NCBI RefSeq assembly: GCF_022869005.1
Contig: NZ_JALIEA010000011.1
Span: forward strand, 1 to 64,000
Direction of reading: 5' to 3'
Length of the DNA stretch: 64,000 bases
Source: Corynebacterium kalidii
Lineage (GTDB): Bacteria > Actinomycetota > Actinomycetes > Mycobacteriales > Mycobacteriaceae
How positions within the stretch are numbered: the first letter of the stretch is position 1; every line of letters begins with the position of its first letter. A program made the position numbers and the translations under genes. The notes below the pieces were generated by a model that made no database searches, was not told where the DNA came from, and worked only from the letters and a program-made list of their open reading frames with translations. This document shows positions 15,665 to 22,946 of the stretch, piece by piece.

Positions 15665-18342
15665 GCGGAAATGACGCGACCGACGGCAGCGGAACGAACG
15701 GGAGCCGGAACACGGCGTTCGAGAAGTTCCTCGACCAACGTCGACGGGTGGCGTCCGTCGTCAACCGTCCGATCGACACGGCGGACATGGCCGACGCCGC
15801 CGAGGTGGCCGGGGTCGCCGACACCGTGGGCGGCGCGGACGGGGAGGGGTTGTTCCCCACCGGCTACCGGGCCGACCAGCACCACCACGACGCCGACCCC
15901 ACCGAGGGCATCGACCGGGAGAACAACCCGGTCGACGAGTGGGGCTGGTACGAGAAGCGCCCCGAGCGCACCTCCCTCGGCCTCACCGAGAGCCATTTCG
16001 CGCTGAGCAACGGCTACCTCGGTGTGCGCGGCACCCCGCCGGAGGGGCGTGACTCGGAGGAACACGGCACCTTCATCAACGGTGTGCACGAGACCTGGCC
16101 GATCTCCCACGCCGAGGACGCCTACGGGCTGGCGCGTGAAGGCCAGGCCATCGTGCAGGTCCCCGACGCCAAGACCCTGCGCATCTACATCGACGACGAG
16201 CCGCTGCGCCTGTCCCAGAACGAGATCGAGGACTACTCCCGTGGTCTCGACTTCCGCGACGGTGTCCTGCGGCGCAGCTTCGTCTGGCGCACCCCGTCCG
16301 GCAAGCGGGTGCGGATCACCAACGAGCGCATGGTGAGCTTCAGCGAACGCCACCTGATGGTCACCAGCACCGAGATCGAACTGCTCGACGCGCCCGCCGC
16401 GGTGGTCGTGTCCTCCCAGATCCTCAACCGGCAGGACGGGGAGGACGAGTACTCCACGGTCGTCGACCACACCGGCACCACCGCGGACGGCCCGGTCGGG
16501 GTCGGTGACGGGGCGGACCCGCGCAAGGCCGAGCAGTTCTCGCAGCGGGTCTTCCTGCCCACCTACCAGGCGCAGCCCGAGGACGAGCGGGTGACCCTGG
16601 GCTACCGTGTGAACCACTCCGGCATGACCGTGGCGGTCAGCATGGACCACGAGCTCGAGCTCACCGGTGCCGACGCGGACGGCGACCACGCCGTCGACGG
16701 GGTGGAGGTGCACACAGAACTGCGTGAGGACGTGGCCCGGGTGGTGTACCACATGGCGGGACGCACCGGGATGAAGCTGCGGCTGGAGAAGTTCATCTCC
16801 TACCACTCGTCCCGTCATGTCGCCGCCGACGAGCTGGCGTTCCGCTGTGCACGGACCATCAACCGTGCCAAGGCCGTGGGGTTCCGCGCCCTGCAGGAGC
16901 AGCAGAAGGCCTGGTTGGCGGATTTCTGGGACCGGTCGGACGTGCGCATCCCGGGGCAGCCGGAACTGCAGCAGGCCGTGCGGTGGAACATCTTCCAGCT
17001 GATCCAGGCGTCCGCACGCGCGGAGACCCAGGGCGTGGCGGCCAAGGGACTCACCGGGTCGGGCTACGGCGGGCACTACTTCTGGGACACGGAGATCTAC
17101 GTGATGCCGTTCCTCACGTACACCAACCCGCAGGTCGCCCGGAACGCGATGCGTTTCCGCTACAAGATGCTGCCCGCCGCCCGCGAGCGCGCCCTGGAGC
17201 TGGCGCACGACGGCGTGCTCTTCCCGTGGCGCACCATCAACGGCCACGAGTCCAGCGCCTACTACGCCGCCGGCACGGCGCAGTACCACATCGACGCGGA
17301 CATCAGCTACGCGCTGATGAAGTACATCTACGCCACCGGTGACACCGACTTCCTGCTGGACGAGGGCATCCACATCCTCGTCGGCACCGCGCGGTTCTTC
17401 ATGTCCCTCGGGTTCTTCAACGCCTCGGGAACCCGTTTCGAGATCCACTCGGTGACCGGGCCGGACGAGTACACCACCGTGGTGAACAACAACCTGTACA
17501 CGAACGTCATGGCGCAGTACAACCTCCGCGTCGCGGCGGAGGTCGTGCGTCAGATGCGGTCCGACCGGCCGGGCGCCTACCGCGACATGATGCGTCGGAC
17601 GGGGCTCAGCGAGGACGAACTGTCGCTGTGGGACCGCGCCGCCGACGCCATGTACATCCCCTTCAACGAGTCGACCAAGGTCAACCCGCAGGACGACCAG
17701 TTCATGCAGCGGCAGCTGTGGACCCTCGACGACCCGGAGACCGGGCCGAAGCGGCCGCTGCTGCTGCACTACCATCCGCTGACGATCTACCGGTACCAGG
17801 TCCTCAAGCAGGCGGACGTGGTGCTGGCGTTGTTCCTGCAGGGCTCCCAGTTCGACGAGGAGACCAAGCGCCGCGACTACAACTACTACGACCGCCTGAC
17901 CACCGGGGACTCCTCGTTGTCGGCCGTGGTGCAGTCGATCATGGCCGCGGAGCTGCGGATGCACGACAAGGCACTGGACTTCTTCCGCCGCGGGCTGTTC
18001 ATCGACCTCAACAACCTGCACGGCAACACCGCCGACGGGGTGCACATCGCGTCCTGCGGCGGGGTGTGGAGCTGCCTGGTGTACGGCTTCGGCGGTTTCC
18101 GCGACCACTACGGGCAGTTCACCATCGACCCGCGGGTCCCGGAGGAGTGGGGCGCGCTCGAGTACTCGGTCACCCTGCGTGGCCGCACCGTGCGGGTCTC
18201 GGTGACGGACGGGGAGGTGACCCTGCGTACCGACGACGGCGACCCGGAGGCTGTCGGCCCGATCACGGTGTGCGGCGAGGAGACGATGGTCAGCTCCGAG
18301 CCGGTGACCGTCCGCGGGGAGACACTGCTGCGCGCCGGGTGA
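15661..18342 (+). CDS. Glycoside hydrolase family 65 disaccharide phosphorylase (893 aa)
   Basis: Inverting phosphorolysis of an alpha-glucosyl disaccharide (trehalose, trehalose 6-phosphate, maltose or kojibiose are family substrates) giving beta-glucose 1-phosphate for the partner mutase. The general-acid Glu603 lies in TGPDEYTTVVNN. The canonical start of the family's N-terminal beta-sandwich (WYEKRPERTSLGLTES, near residue 98) comes after a ~95-residue hydrophilic extension rich in Ala and Asp that I do not recognise. The (alpha/alpha)6 barrel follows, then a C-terminal beta domain. Exact substrate cannot be told from sequence. It ends 12 nt from the convergent hrtA-like gene. Confidence 0.88.
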   Translation: MSGNDATDGSGTNGSRNTAFEKFLDQRRRVASVVNRPIDTADMADAAEVAGVADTVGGADGEGLFPTGYRADQHHHDADPTEGIDRENNPVDEWGWYEKRPERTSLGLTESHFALSNGYLGVRGTPPEGRDSEEHGTFINGVHETWPISHAEDAYGLAREGQAIVQVPDAKTLRIYIDDEPLRLSQNEIEDYSRGLDFRDGVLRRSFVWRTPSGKRVRITNERMVSFSERHLMVTSTEIELLDAPAAVVVSSQILNRQDGEDEYSTVVDHTGTTADGPVGVGDGADPRKAEQFSQRVFLPTYQAQPEDERVTLGYRVNHSGMTVAVSMDHELELTGADADGDHAVDGVEVHTELREDVARVVYHMAGRTGMKLRLEKFISYHSSRHVAADELAFRCARTINRAKAVGFRALQEQQKAWLADFWDRSDVRIPGQPELQQAVRWNIFQLIQASARAETQGVAAKGLTGSGYGGHYFWDTEIYVMPFLTYTNPQVARNAMRFRYKMLPAARERALELAHDGVLFPWRTINGHESSAYYAAGTAQYHIDADISYALMKYIYATGDTDFLLDEGIHILVGTARFFMSLGFFNASGTRFEIHSVTGPDEYTTVVNNNLYTNVMAQYNLRVAAEVVRQMRSDRPGAYRDMMRRTGLSEDELSLWDRAADAMYIPFNESTKVNPQDDQFMQRQLWTLDDPETGPKRPLLLHYHPLTIYRYQVLKQADVVLALFLQGSQFDEETKRRDYNYYDRLTTGDSSLSAVVQSIMAAELRMHDKALDFFRRGLFIDLNNLHGNTADGVHIASCGGVWSCLVYGFGGFRDHYGQFTIDPRVPEEWGALEYSVTLRGRTVRVSVTDGEVTLRTDDGDPEAVGPITVCGEETMVSSEPVTVRGETLLRAG

Positions 18343-18354
18343 CGGGGCCACCGG

Positions 18355-18978
18355 TCAACCGACCAGCGTCCCGTCGCGCATCTCCACCACCCGGTCGGCG
18401 AGGTCCAGCTGACTACGGTCGTGGGTGACCAGCACCGTGGCCAGGCCCCGGTCGGTGGTGAGCCCACGCAACAGTTCGACGATTCGACGGGACAGCCGGT
18501 GGTCCAACGCCGAGGTGGGTTCATCGGCCAGCAGCAGCGCCGGCTCCCCGGTCAACGCCCGGGCGATGTTCACCCGTTGCCGCTGACCGCCGGACAGCTG
18601 GTGGGGCCTGCGGTCGCCGTACCCTTCCAACCCGACGCGCGCGAGGAGCCCGTCGGCCCGGCGGCGTCGTCCCCGGGTGATCCTGGTACCACGGATGTGG
18701 TCGGTGACCAGCAGTTGTTCGCGGACGGTCAAGGAGTCGAGCAGGTTCGGCGACTGGAAGACCATGCCGGTGCCGCCCCGGACGTCCACGACACCGGAGT
18801 CGGGGGAGGAGAGCCCGGCGGCGACGGAGAGCAGGGTGGACTTCCCGGAGCCGGATTCACCGACGACGGCGGTCAACTCGCCGGCACGGGCGGAGAACGA
18901 GACGTGCTCCAGCGCGGTGACGGTGTGGCCGCCGTCCGGGTAGGTCACGGTGACGTCGTGCAGGGTCAGGACGGTCAT
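18355..18978 (-). CDS. hrtA: ABC transporter ATPase, HrtA-like (207 aa)
   Basis: ATP-binding subunit of a small exporter. Walker A GESGSGKST (about residues 38-46), Q-loop, signature LSGGQRQRVNIARAL and Walker B LLLADEPTSALD are all intact, followed by the H-loop VTHD. The start at 18978 is set by AGGAG 7 nt upstream, and it overlaps the permease stop as ATGA. The operon of this ATPase with an FtsX-type permease, divergent from a NarL-type two-component system, is exactly the layout of the heme-detoxifying HrtBA exporter beside ChrSA in C. glutamicum and C. diphtheriae. The specific name rests on that layout. Confidence 0.72.
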   Translation of the reverse strand: MTVLTLHDVTVTYPDGGHTVTALEHVSFSARAGELTAVVGESGSGKSTLLSVAAGLSSPDSGVVDVRGGTGMVFQSPNLLDSLTVREQLLVTDHIRGTRITRGRRRRADGLLARVGLEGYGDRRPHQLSGGQRQRVNIARALTGEPALLLADEPTSALDHRLSRRIVELLRGLTTDRGLATVLVTHDRSQLDLADRVVEMRDGTLVG

Positions 18979-19970
18979 GATGATGCTCCTAGGGCGAGAT
19001 GGGGGTCGACGGTGGAGACGCGGCGCATGGCGGCGAGGGCGCCGCACATTCCGAGCAGGAGGACGCCGGCCGGCGGCAGCAGGAAGGTCCAGGCGGTCGT
19101 CGCGAACGGGACGGTGCCTGCGGCCAGGGAACCGAGCAATGCGCCGGCCACGCCGCCGGCGGTCACCCCGAGGGCGAGGATCACGGCGGCCTGGACCGCG
19201 GTGTCGGTGACGACGTAGCGGGTGGTGGCGCCGAGTGCCCTGAGGACTGCGATGTCCCGGGTGCGCTGGATCGTCCACACGCTGAGGAACGCCATGACCA
19301 CGAGTGCGGAGATGCCGTACAGCAGTCCCTGGATCGCCAGCAGCGAGCCACGTTCGGACTGGTAGGCGGGTAGCGCGGCGAACGAGTCCCGGACGGTGGC
19401 GGTCACGGTACCGGTGCGCTCGGCGGCGGCGTCCCACGCGTCGTCGTCGAGGTCGGCGGTGACCATGAGGACGGTGGGGGAGTCCGCCCCGGTCCGGTCC
19501 TTCCAGGTGCCCAGGTCGGCCCAGACGACGGGCTGGTGGTTCAGGTACTCGGTGTCGGCGGTGCCCCCGAGACTGTCCGGGAGGAGCAGGCCGCTGCGGG
19601 GGACGTCACCACCGGGGACCCGGGTGCCGGGCGGCAGCCCCATCAGGGTGACCGGTTCGGGGGAGCCGTCGACGTCGACCCGGGTGTTGGCGATTCCCAA
19701 CGGGACGACGTCGGCGGTCGGGCCGGCGGCCTCGCGCCATGCGTCCCGGTCGCGGTCGGTCACGGTGGAGGAGGTGAAGGACGGGTCGTCGCCGGTGCCG
19801 AAGATGAACCGGTCGGGCCCCAGCGCCTTCAGTGCCGAGGTGTTCTGGTCCGCCAGGCCACCGGTCAGGCCGGTGAGCATGACCAGCAGCAGCGTGATCA
19901 GGGCCACGACCGAGGTGATCAGCGTGAACCGTCCCTTGGCTGTAGTGATGTCTCTGAGGCCCAGGTACAT
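18975..19970 (-). CDS. hrtB: ABC transporter permease, HrtB-like (331 aa)
   Basis: An FtsX/MacB-type permease: one helix at about residues 18-40 (ITSVVALITLLLVMLTGL), a ~170-residue extracytoplasmic domain, then three C-terminal helices (roughly 218-240, 262-290, 300-320). The N-terminus MYLGLRDITTAKGRF matches what I recall of corynebacterial HrtB. AGGAGG lies before ATG. Expected to extrude heme from the membrane together with the ATPase encoded next. The gene is divergent from the sensor kinase over 169 nt that contain a 9-bp inverted repeat. Confidence 0.72.
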   Translation of the reverse strand: MYLGLRDITTAKGRFTLITSVVALITLLLVMLTGLTGGLADQNTSALKALGPDRFIFGTGDDPSFTSSTVTDRDRDAWREAAGPTADVVPLGIANTRVDVDGSPEPVTLMGLPPGTRVPGGDVPRSGLLLPDSLGGTADTEYLNHQPVVWADLGTWKDRTGADSPTVLMVTADLDDDAWDAAAERTGTVTATVRDSFAALPAYQSERGSLLAIQGLLYGISALVVMAFLSVWTIQRTRDIAVLRALGATTRYVVTDTAVQAAVILALGVTAGGVAGALLGSLAAGTVPFATTAWTFLLPPAGVLLLGMCGALAAMRRVSTVDPHLALGASS

Positions 19971-20061
19971 GGGCGTCCTCCTGTGAAGGTCGGGGATGTG
20001 TCGGTGACCTGCCGGTCGCGGTCGCCGTCCCCTGATCCTCGTCCGCGGCGGTGGTGCGGCA

Positions 20062-20105
20062 CATCGACCGCAGTGCCGGTTTCCCGGTCAACCGTTCGGT
20101 CGATG
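20062..20105. promoter_or_regulatory. Inverted repeat between hrtB and chrS
   Basis: CATCGACCG (20062-20070) and CGGTCGATG (20097-20105) are perfect inverted arms separated by 26 bp. They sit between the two divergent promoters, where a ChrA-type regulator would have to act. No published ChrA box was matched. Confidence 0.45.
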
Positions 20106-20139
20106 CCACGCCGGTGGTGGTGCACCTACACTCGGGCCG

Positions 20140-21441
20140 GTGAACCCGCACACCTCCCTGCCGCACATCCTCGGCACCCTGCGCATCGCCCTGCACGTGG
20201 TCTTCGCCGCGTTGTCGGGGTTCGCCCTGGTCCGGGTCGTGGCCGATGGGGCCGGGGCGGATCAGCCGGGTCAGGTCGTCCGGGCGACGGCGGGGGCGGC
20301 GGTGATCCTGCTGCTCGCCGCCGTCTACCTGGCGGGGACCGTCGCGGAGAAACGTGTCGCGGACGGCCGGGCGCCGGGGCGTGGTCGGCTGCGGGTGTCG
20401 GCGCCCTGGTGGCTGGGGGTGTTGCTGGTGCTGTGGGCCGTCGCGACGGCGCTGAGCCATCATGCGGTGTGGCTGCTGTTCCCGCTGACGTTCCTCATCC
20501 TCGCGGTACTGGACATGTACCGCGGGCTGACGTTCGGCGCGGTCCACACCGGTGCCCTCGTCCTGGCGTGGATGGTGGGTGCGTTCGTCCCGCCGCTGAC
20601 CGGGCAGGGAGGTGGGGTCGCCGCGGTGGTCGGCCCCGGCATCGGCGTGGTCTTCGCCGCGGGGGCGTACTGGACCTACCGGGCGCTCGCCGCGGAGGCG
20701 GAGCGCCAGCGGGCCACCGCCGACGAACTACGCAGGACGCGCGACCGCCTGTTGGCCACGGAGAAGAACGCCGGACGCCTGGAGGAACGGGAACGCATCT
20801 CCCGCGACATCCACGACACCCTCGCCCAGGGCTTCAACGCGGTGGTCCTGCTGTCCCGCGCCGCGTCGACGGCGGTCGGTCAGGGGCGGACGGACGACGC
20901 ACTCGGACAGCTCGCCCTGATAGAGAGGACGGCGGGAGAGAATCTCGGCGACACACGGCTCCTCATCCGGGACCTGGCGGCGGGCCGGCCGGACGAGCCG
21001 CCGGAGCCGGTGGAGGCGGCGTTGCGCCGGATCGTCGACGACGTCACCGCCACCCAGCGGGCGCTGGGCGACGGGCTGACCGTCGACCTGGCCGTGCAGG
21101 CGGACGTGGCCGGCCGGACGCTCCCCGCGCCTGTGCGCGACGCGGTGGTCCATGTCGTGAAGGAGTCGTTGACCAACGTGGTCAAACACGCCGGCGCCAG
21201 GGAAGCCGTCGTCCGTCTCGACGTGGAGGACGGCGTGCTGGTGCTCGACGTCGACGACGACGGGCGGGGCATCGACCTCGACGAGGTCGTCCGTCCGGCC
21301 GGTGACGGGTACGGGTTGACCGGGATGCGGTTGCGGGTCGCCGAGGCAGGCGGCGACTTCGACGTCCTCACCGGTGACGGCACGTGCGTCGCGGTGCGCT
21401 TCCGCCTGGATGACCGGGACCCCCGGGAGGACCCGTCATGA
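20140..21441 (+). CDS. chrS: Sensor histidine kinase, ChrS-like (433 aa)
   Basis: A membrane sensor with about six short helices in residues 10-185, no large external loop, then a HisKA_3 domain: the phospho-acceptor His225 is in SRDIHDTLAQ. The ATPase has the N box KESLTNVVKHAG, DDDGRGID and a GYGLTGM G2 box. In the ChrS family heme is sensed by the membrane part. GTG at 20140 is 7 nt after TACACT and lacks a ribosome site, so leaderless translation is likely. The stop overlaps chrA by ATGA. Divergent from the exporter it should control. Confidence 0.75.
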   Translation: MNPHTSLPHILGTLRIALHVVFAALSGFALVRVVADGAGADQPGQVVRATAGAAVILLLAAVYLAGTVAEKRVADGRAPGRGRLRVSAPWWLGVLLVLWAVATALSHHAVWLLFPLTFLILAVLDMYRGLTFGAVHTGALVLAWMVGAFVPPLTGQGGGVAAVVGPGIGVVFAAGAYWTYRALAAEAERQRATADELRRTRDRLLATEKNAGRLEERERISRDIHDTLAQGFNAVVLLSRAASTAVGQGRTDDALGQLALIERTAGENLGDTRLLIRDLAAGRPDEPPEPVEAALRRIVDDVTATQRALGDGLTVDLAVQADVAGRTLPAPVRDAVVHVVKESLTNVVKHAGAREAVVRLDVEDGVLVLDVDDDGRGIDLDEVVRPAGDGYGLTGMRLRVAEAGGDFDVLTGDGTCVAVRFRLDDRDPREDPS

Positions 21442-22070
21442 GCGGGCGGGACGGTGCCCCGGTGCGGGTGATGCTCATCGACGACCACCCGGTTGTCCGC
21501 GCCGGGCTCCGGGCGATCCTCGACGGATTCGGGGACGTGACCGTCGTCGCCGAGGGGGAGGACGGGGCGGAGGCGGCGCGCGCCGTAGAGCTCGGGGCCG
21601 ACGTCCTGGTGATGGACATCCAGATGCCCGGCACCGACGGGATCACGGCCACCCGGGACACCGTCGCGGCCGGCGGACCGCCGGTGCTGGTGTTGACCAC
21701 CTACGACACCGGCCACCACATCCGCGACGCCCTCGAAGCCGGTGCGACCGGGTACCTCCTCAAGGACGCACCGCAGGACGTCCTGCACCGGGCGGTGCTG
21801 GACACCGCGGCGGGCCGTCGGACACTGGCACCGGACGTCGCGGCCAGCCTCGCCGACCAGCTCGGTCAGGCCGGGGAGTCGCTGTCGCGCCGGGAGGTGG
21901 AGATCCTGGAGGCGTTGGCCACCGGGGCGAGTAACCGTGCGATCGCGGGGCACTTCGTGATCTCACTGGCCACGGTCAAGACCCATCTGATACATATTTA
22001 TCAGAAGTTGGGGGTCGGGAACCGCACGGCCGCGGTGGCCGAGGCACGGCGACGTGGGCTGGTGGTGTGA
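21438..22070 (+). CDS. chrA: NarL-type response regulator, ChrA-like (210 aa)
   Basis: Receiver domain at residues 8-125 with acidic pair Asp15/Asp16, phospho-acceptor Asp60 in VLVMDIQMPG, and Lys in LLKDAP; then a LuxR-type helix-turn-helix from about 145 (LSRREVEILEALATGASNRA, then VKTHLIHIYQKLGV). It is expected to activate the divergent exporter when phosphorylated by the kinase encoded before it. The TGA stop overlaps a candidate GlxR site belonging to sdhC, leaving no terminator between the two operons. Confidence 0.78.
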   Translation: MSGRDGAPVRVMLIDDHPVVRAGLRAILDGFGDVTVVAEGEDGAEAARAVELGADVLVMDIQMPGTDGITATRDTVAAGGPPVLVLTTYDTGHHIRDALEAGATGYLLKDAPQDVLHRAVLDTAAGRRTLAPDVAASLADQLGQAGESLSRREVEILEALATGASNRAIAGHFVISLATVKTHLIHIYQKLGVGNRTAAVAEARRRGLVV

Positions 22071-22092
22071 TCTTATTCACGGGGGTGGGGGT
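22066..22092 (+). promoter_or_regulatory. GlxR site and RamA-type runs upstream of sdhC
   Basis: TGTGATCTTATTCACG (22066-22081) fits TGTGA-N6-TCACA at nine of ten positions. It is followed directly by GGGGGTGGGGGT (22081-22092), two RamA-like runs. Both regulators are known to act on sdhCAB in C. glutamicum. The site lies 67 nt before the sdhC start. Confidence 0.65.
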
Positions 22093-22122
22093 CGGTTGGT
22101 ACTTGCCACTATGAGGGTCGTA

Positions 22123-22139
22123 CAGTGTCTATGACACTG
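22123..22139. promoter_or_regulatory. Palindrome at the sdhC promoter
   Basis: CAGTGTC-TAT-GACACTG, a perfect 7-3-7 inverted repeat directly before the GGAGG ribosome site and overlapping the TACAGT -10 candidate (22121-22126). Well placed for a repressor operator; regulator not recognised. Confidence 0.5.
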
Positions 22140-22147
22140 GAGGTGCC

Positions 22148-22891
22148 ATGACTGTTAAATACGACGATCCCGCCGCAATCGAGCACGGGAAAATTTCCAT
22201 CAAACCGTTGAGGGAGAAGCCGGGCTTCCCCTCCTGGGCGATGAAGCTGACGATGGCCGTGACGGGCATCATCTTCGCCCTCTATGTTCTCGTCCACATG
22301 GTCGGAAACCTGAAGGTCTACACAGGTGCCGACCACTTCAACGAATACGCGGGCTTCCTGCGTAGCGTCGGTGAGCCGCTCATCCCGCACGAGGGCTTCC
22401 TCTGGATCGCGCGCGTGGTCCTGCTGGTCTCGCTCATCCTGCACGTGTGGTGCGCATTCGCCCTGAAGAAGCGGTCGCGCGAGTCGCGTGGCTCGTTCAA
22501 GCGCACCGGCAAGGTCGGTGGGCTGAACACCTTCACCGCCAGCTCGATGCTGGGTACCGGTGTGGTGCTGCTGCTGTTCATCATCTTCCACATCCTCGAC
22601 CTGACGATCGGTGCGGAGCCTGCCGCGTCGACCGTCTTCGAGCACGGTGAGGTGTACGCCAACCTGGTGGCCTCCTTCGAGCGCCCGGTTGTCGCGATCT
22701 TCTACATCCTGTGCATGGTCGTCCTCTTCCTGCACCTGAGCCACGGGATCTGGACCGCGTCCTCCGACCTGGGGATCACCGGTCACCGGACCCGTCAGGT
22801 CATGCTGTGGATCGCCTACCTGCTGCCCGCCGTCGTCATGATCGGCAACATCTCCATCCCGCTGATGGTGATGTCCGGCGTGGTGGATTAG
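22148..22891 (+). CDS. sdhC: Succinate dehydrogenase cytochrome b subunit (247 aa)
   Basis: The diheme membrane anchor of succinate:menaquinone oxidoreductase, the single-subunit b558/Frd type. Five helices are visible, near residues 35-55, 78-100, 132-155, 170-195 and 212-238. His residues within helices (VLVHMVGN, ILHVWCAF, IIFHILDL, LHLSHGIW) are the expected heme b ligands. The start MTVKYDDPAAIEHGKISIKP is typical of corynebacteria. It leads the sdhCAB operon, 55 nt before sdhA. Confidence 0.93.
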   Translation: MTVKYDDPAAIEHGKISIKPLREKPGFPSWAMKLTMAVTGIIFALYVLVHMVGNLKVYTGADHFNEYAGFLRSVGEPLIPHEGFLWIARVVLLVSLILHVWCAFALKKRSRESRGSFKRTGKVGGLNTFTASSMLGTGVVLLLFIIFHILDLTIGAEPAASTVFEHGEVYANLVASFERPVVAIFYILCMVVLFLHLSHGIWTASSDLGITGHRTRQVMLWIAYLLPAVVMIGNISIPLMVMSGVVD

Positions 22892-22946
22892 TCCGGGTTC
22901 ATCAGGGATCACAGGGACCACAGGGACCAAGGAGAGAGAAGAGACT

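Noticed and set aside
15223-18351. 1042-residue minus-strand open frame
   Set aside because: Antisense to the HAD and GH65 genes; no motif.
20140-22070. Naming the two-component system NarXL
   Set aside because: The sensor lacks a periplasmic domain and nitrate P-box, and its partner is a divergent heme-exporter-like ABC system.
22123-22139. DtxR or AcnR box at sdhC
   Set aside because: The palindrome lacks the TTAGG...CCTAA pattern of DtxR and does not match the AcnR motif as I recall it. Left as unassigned.
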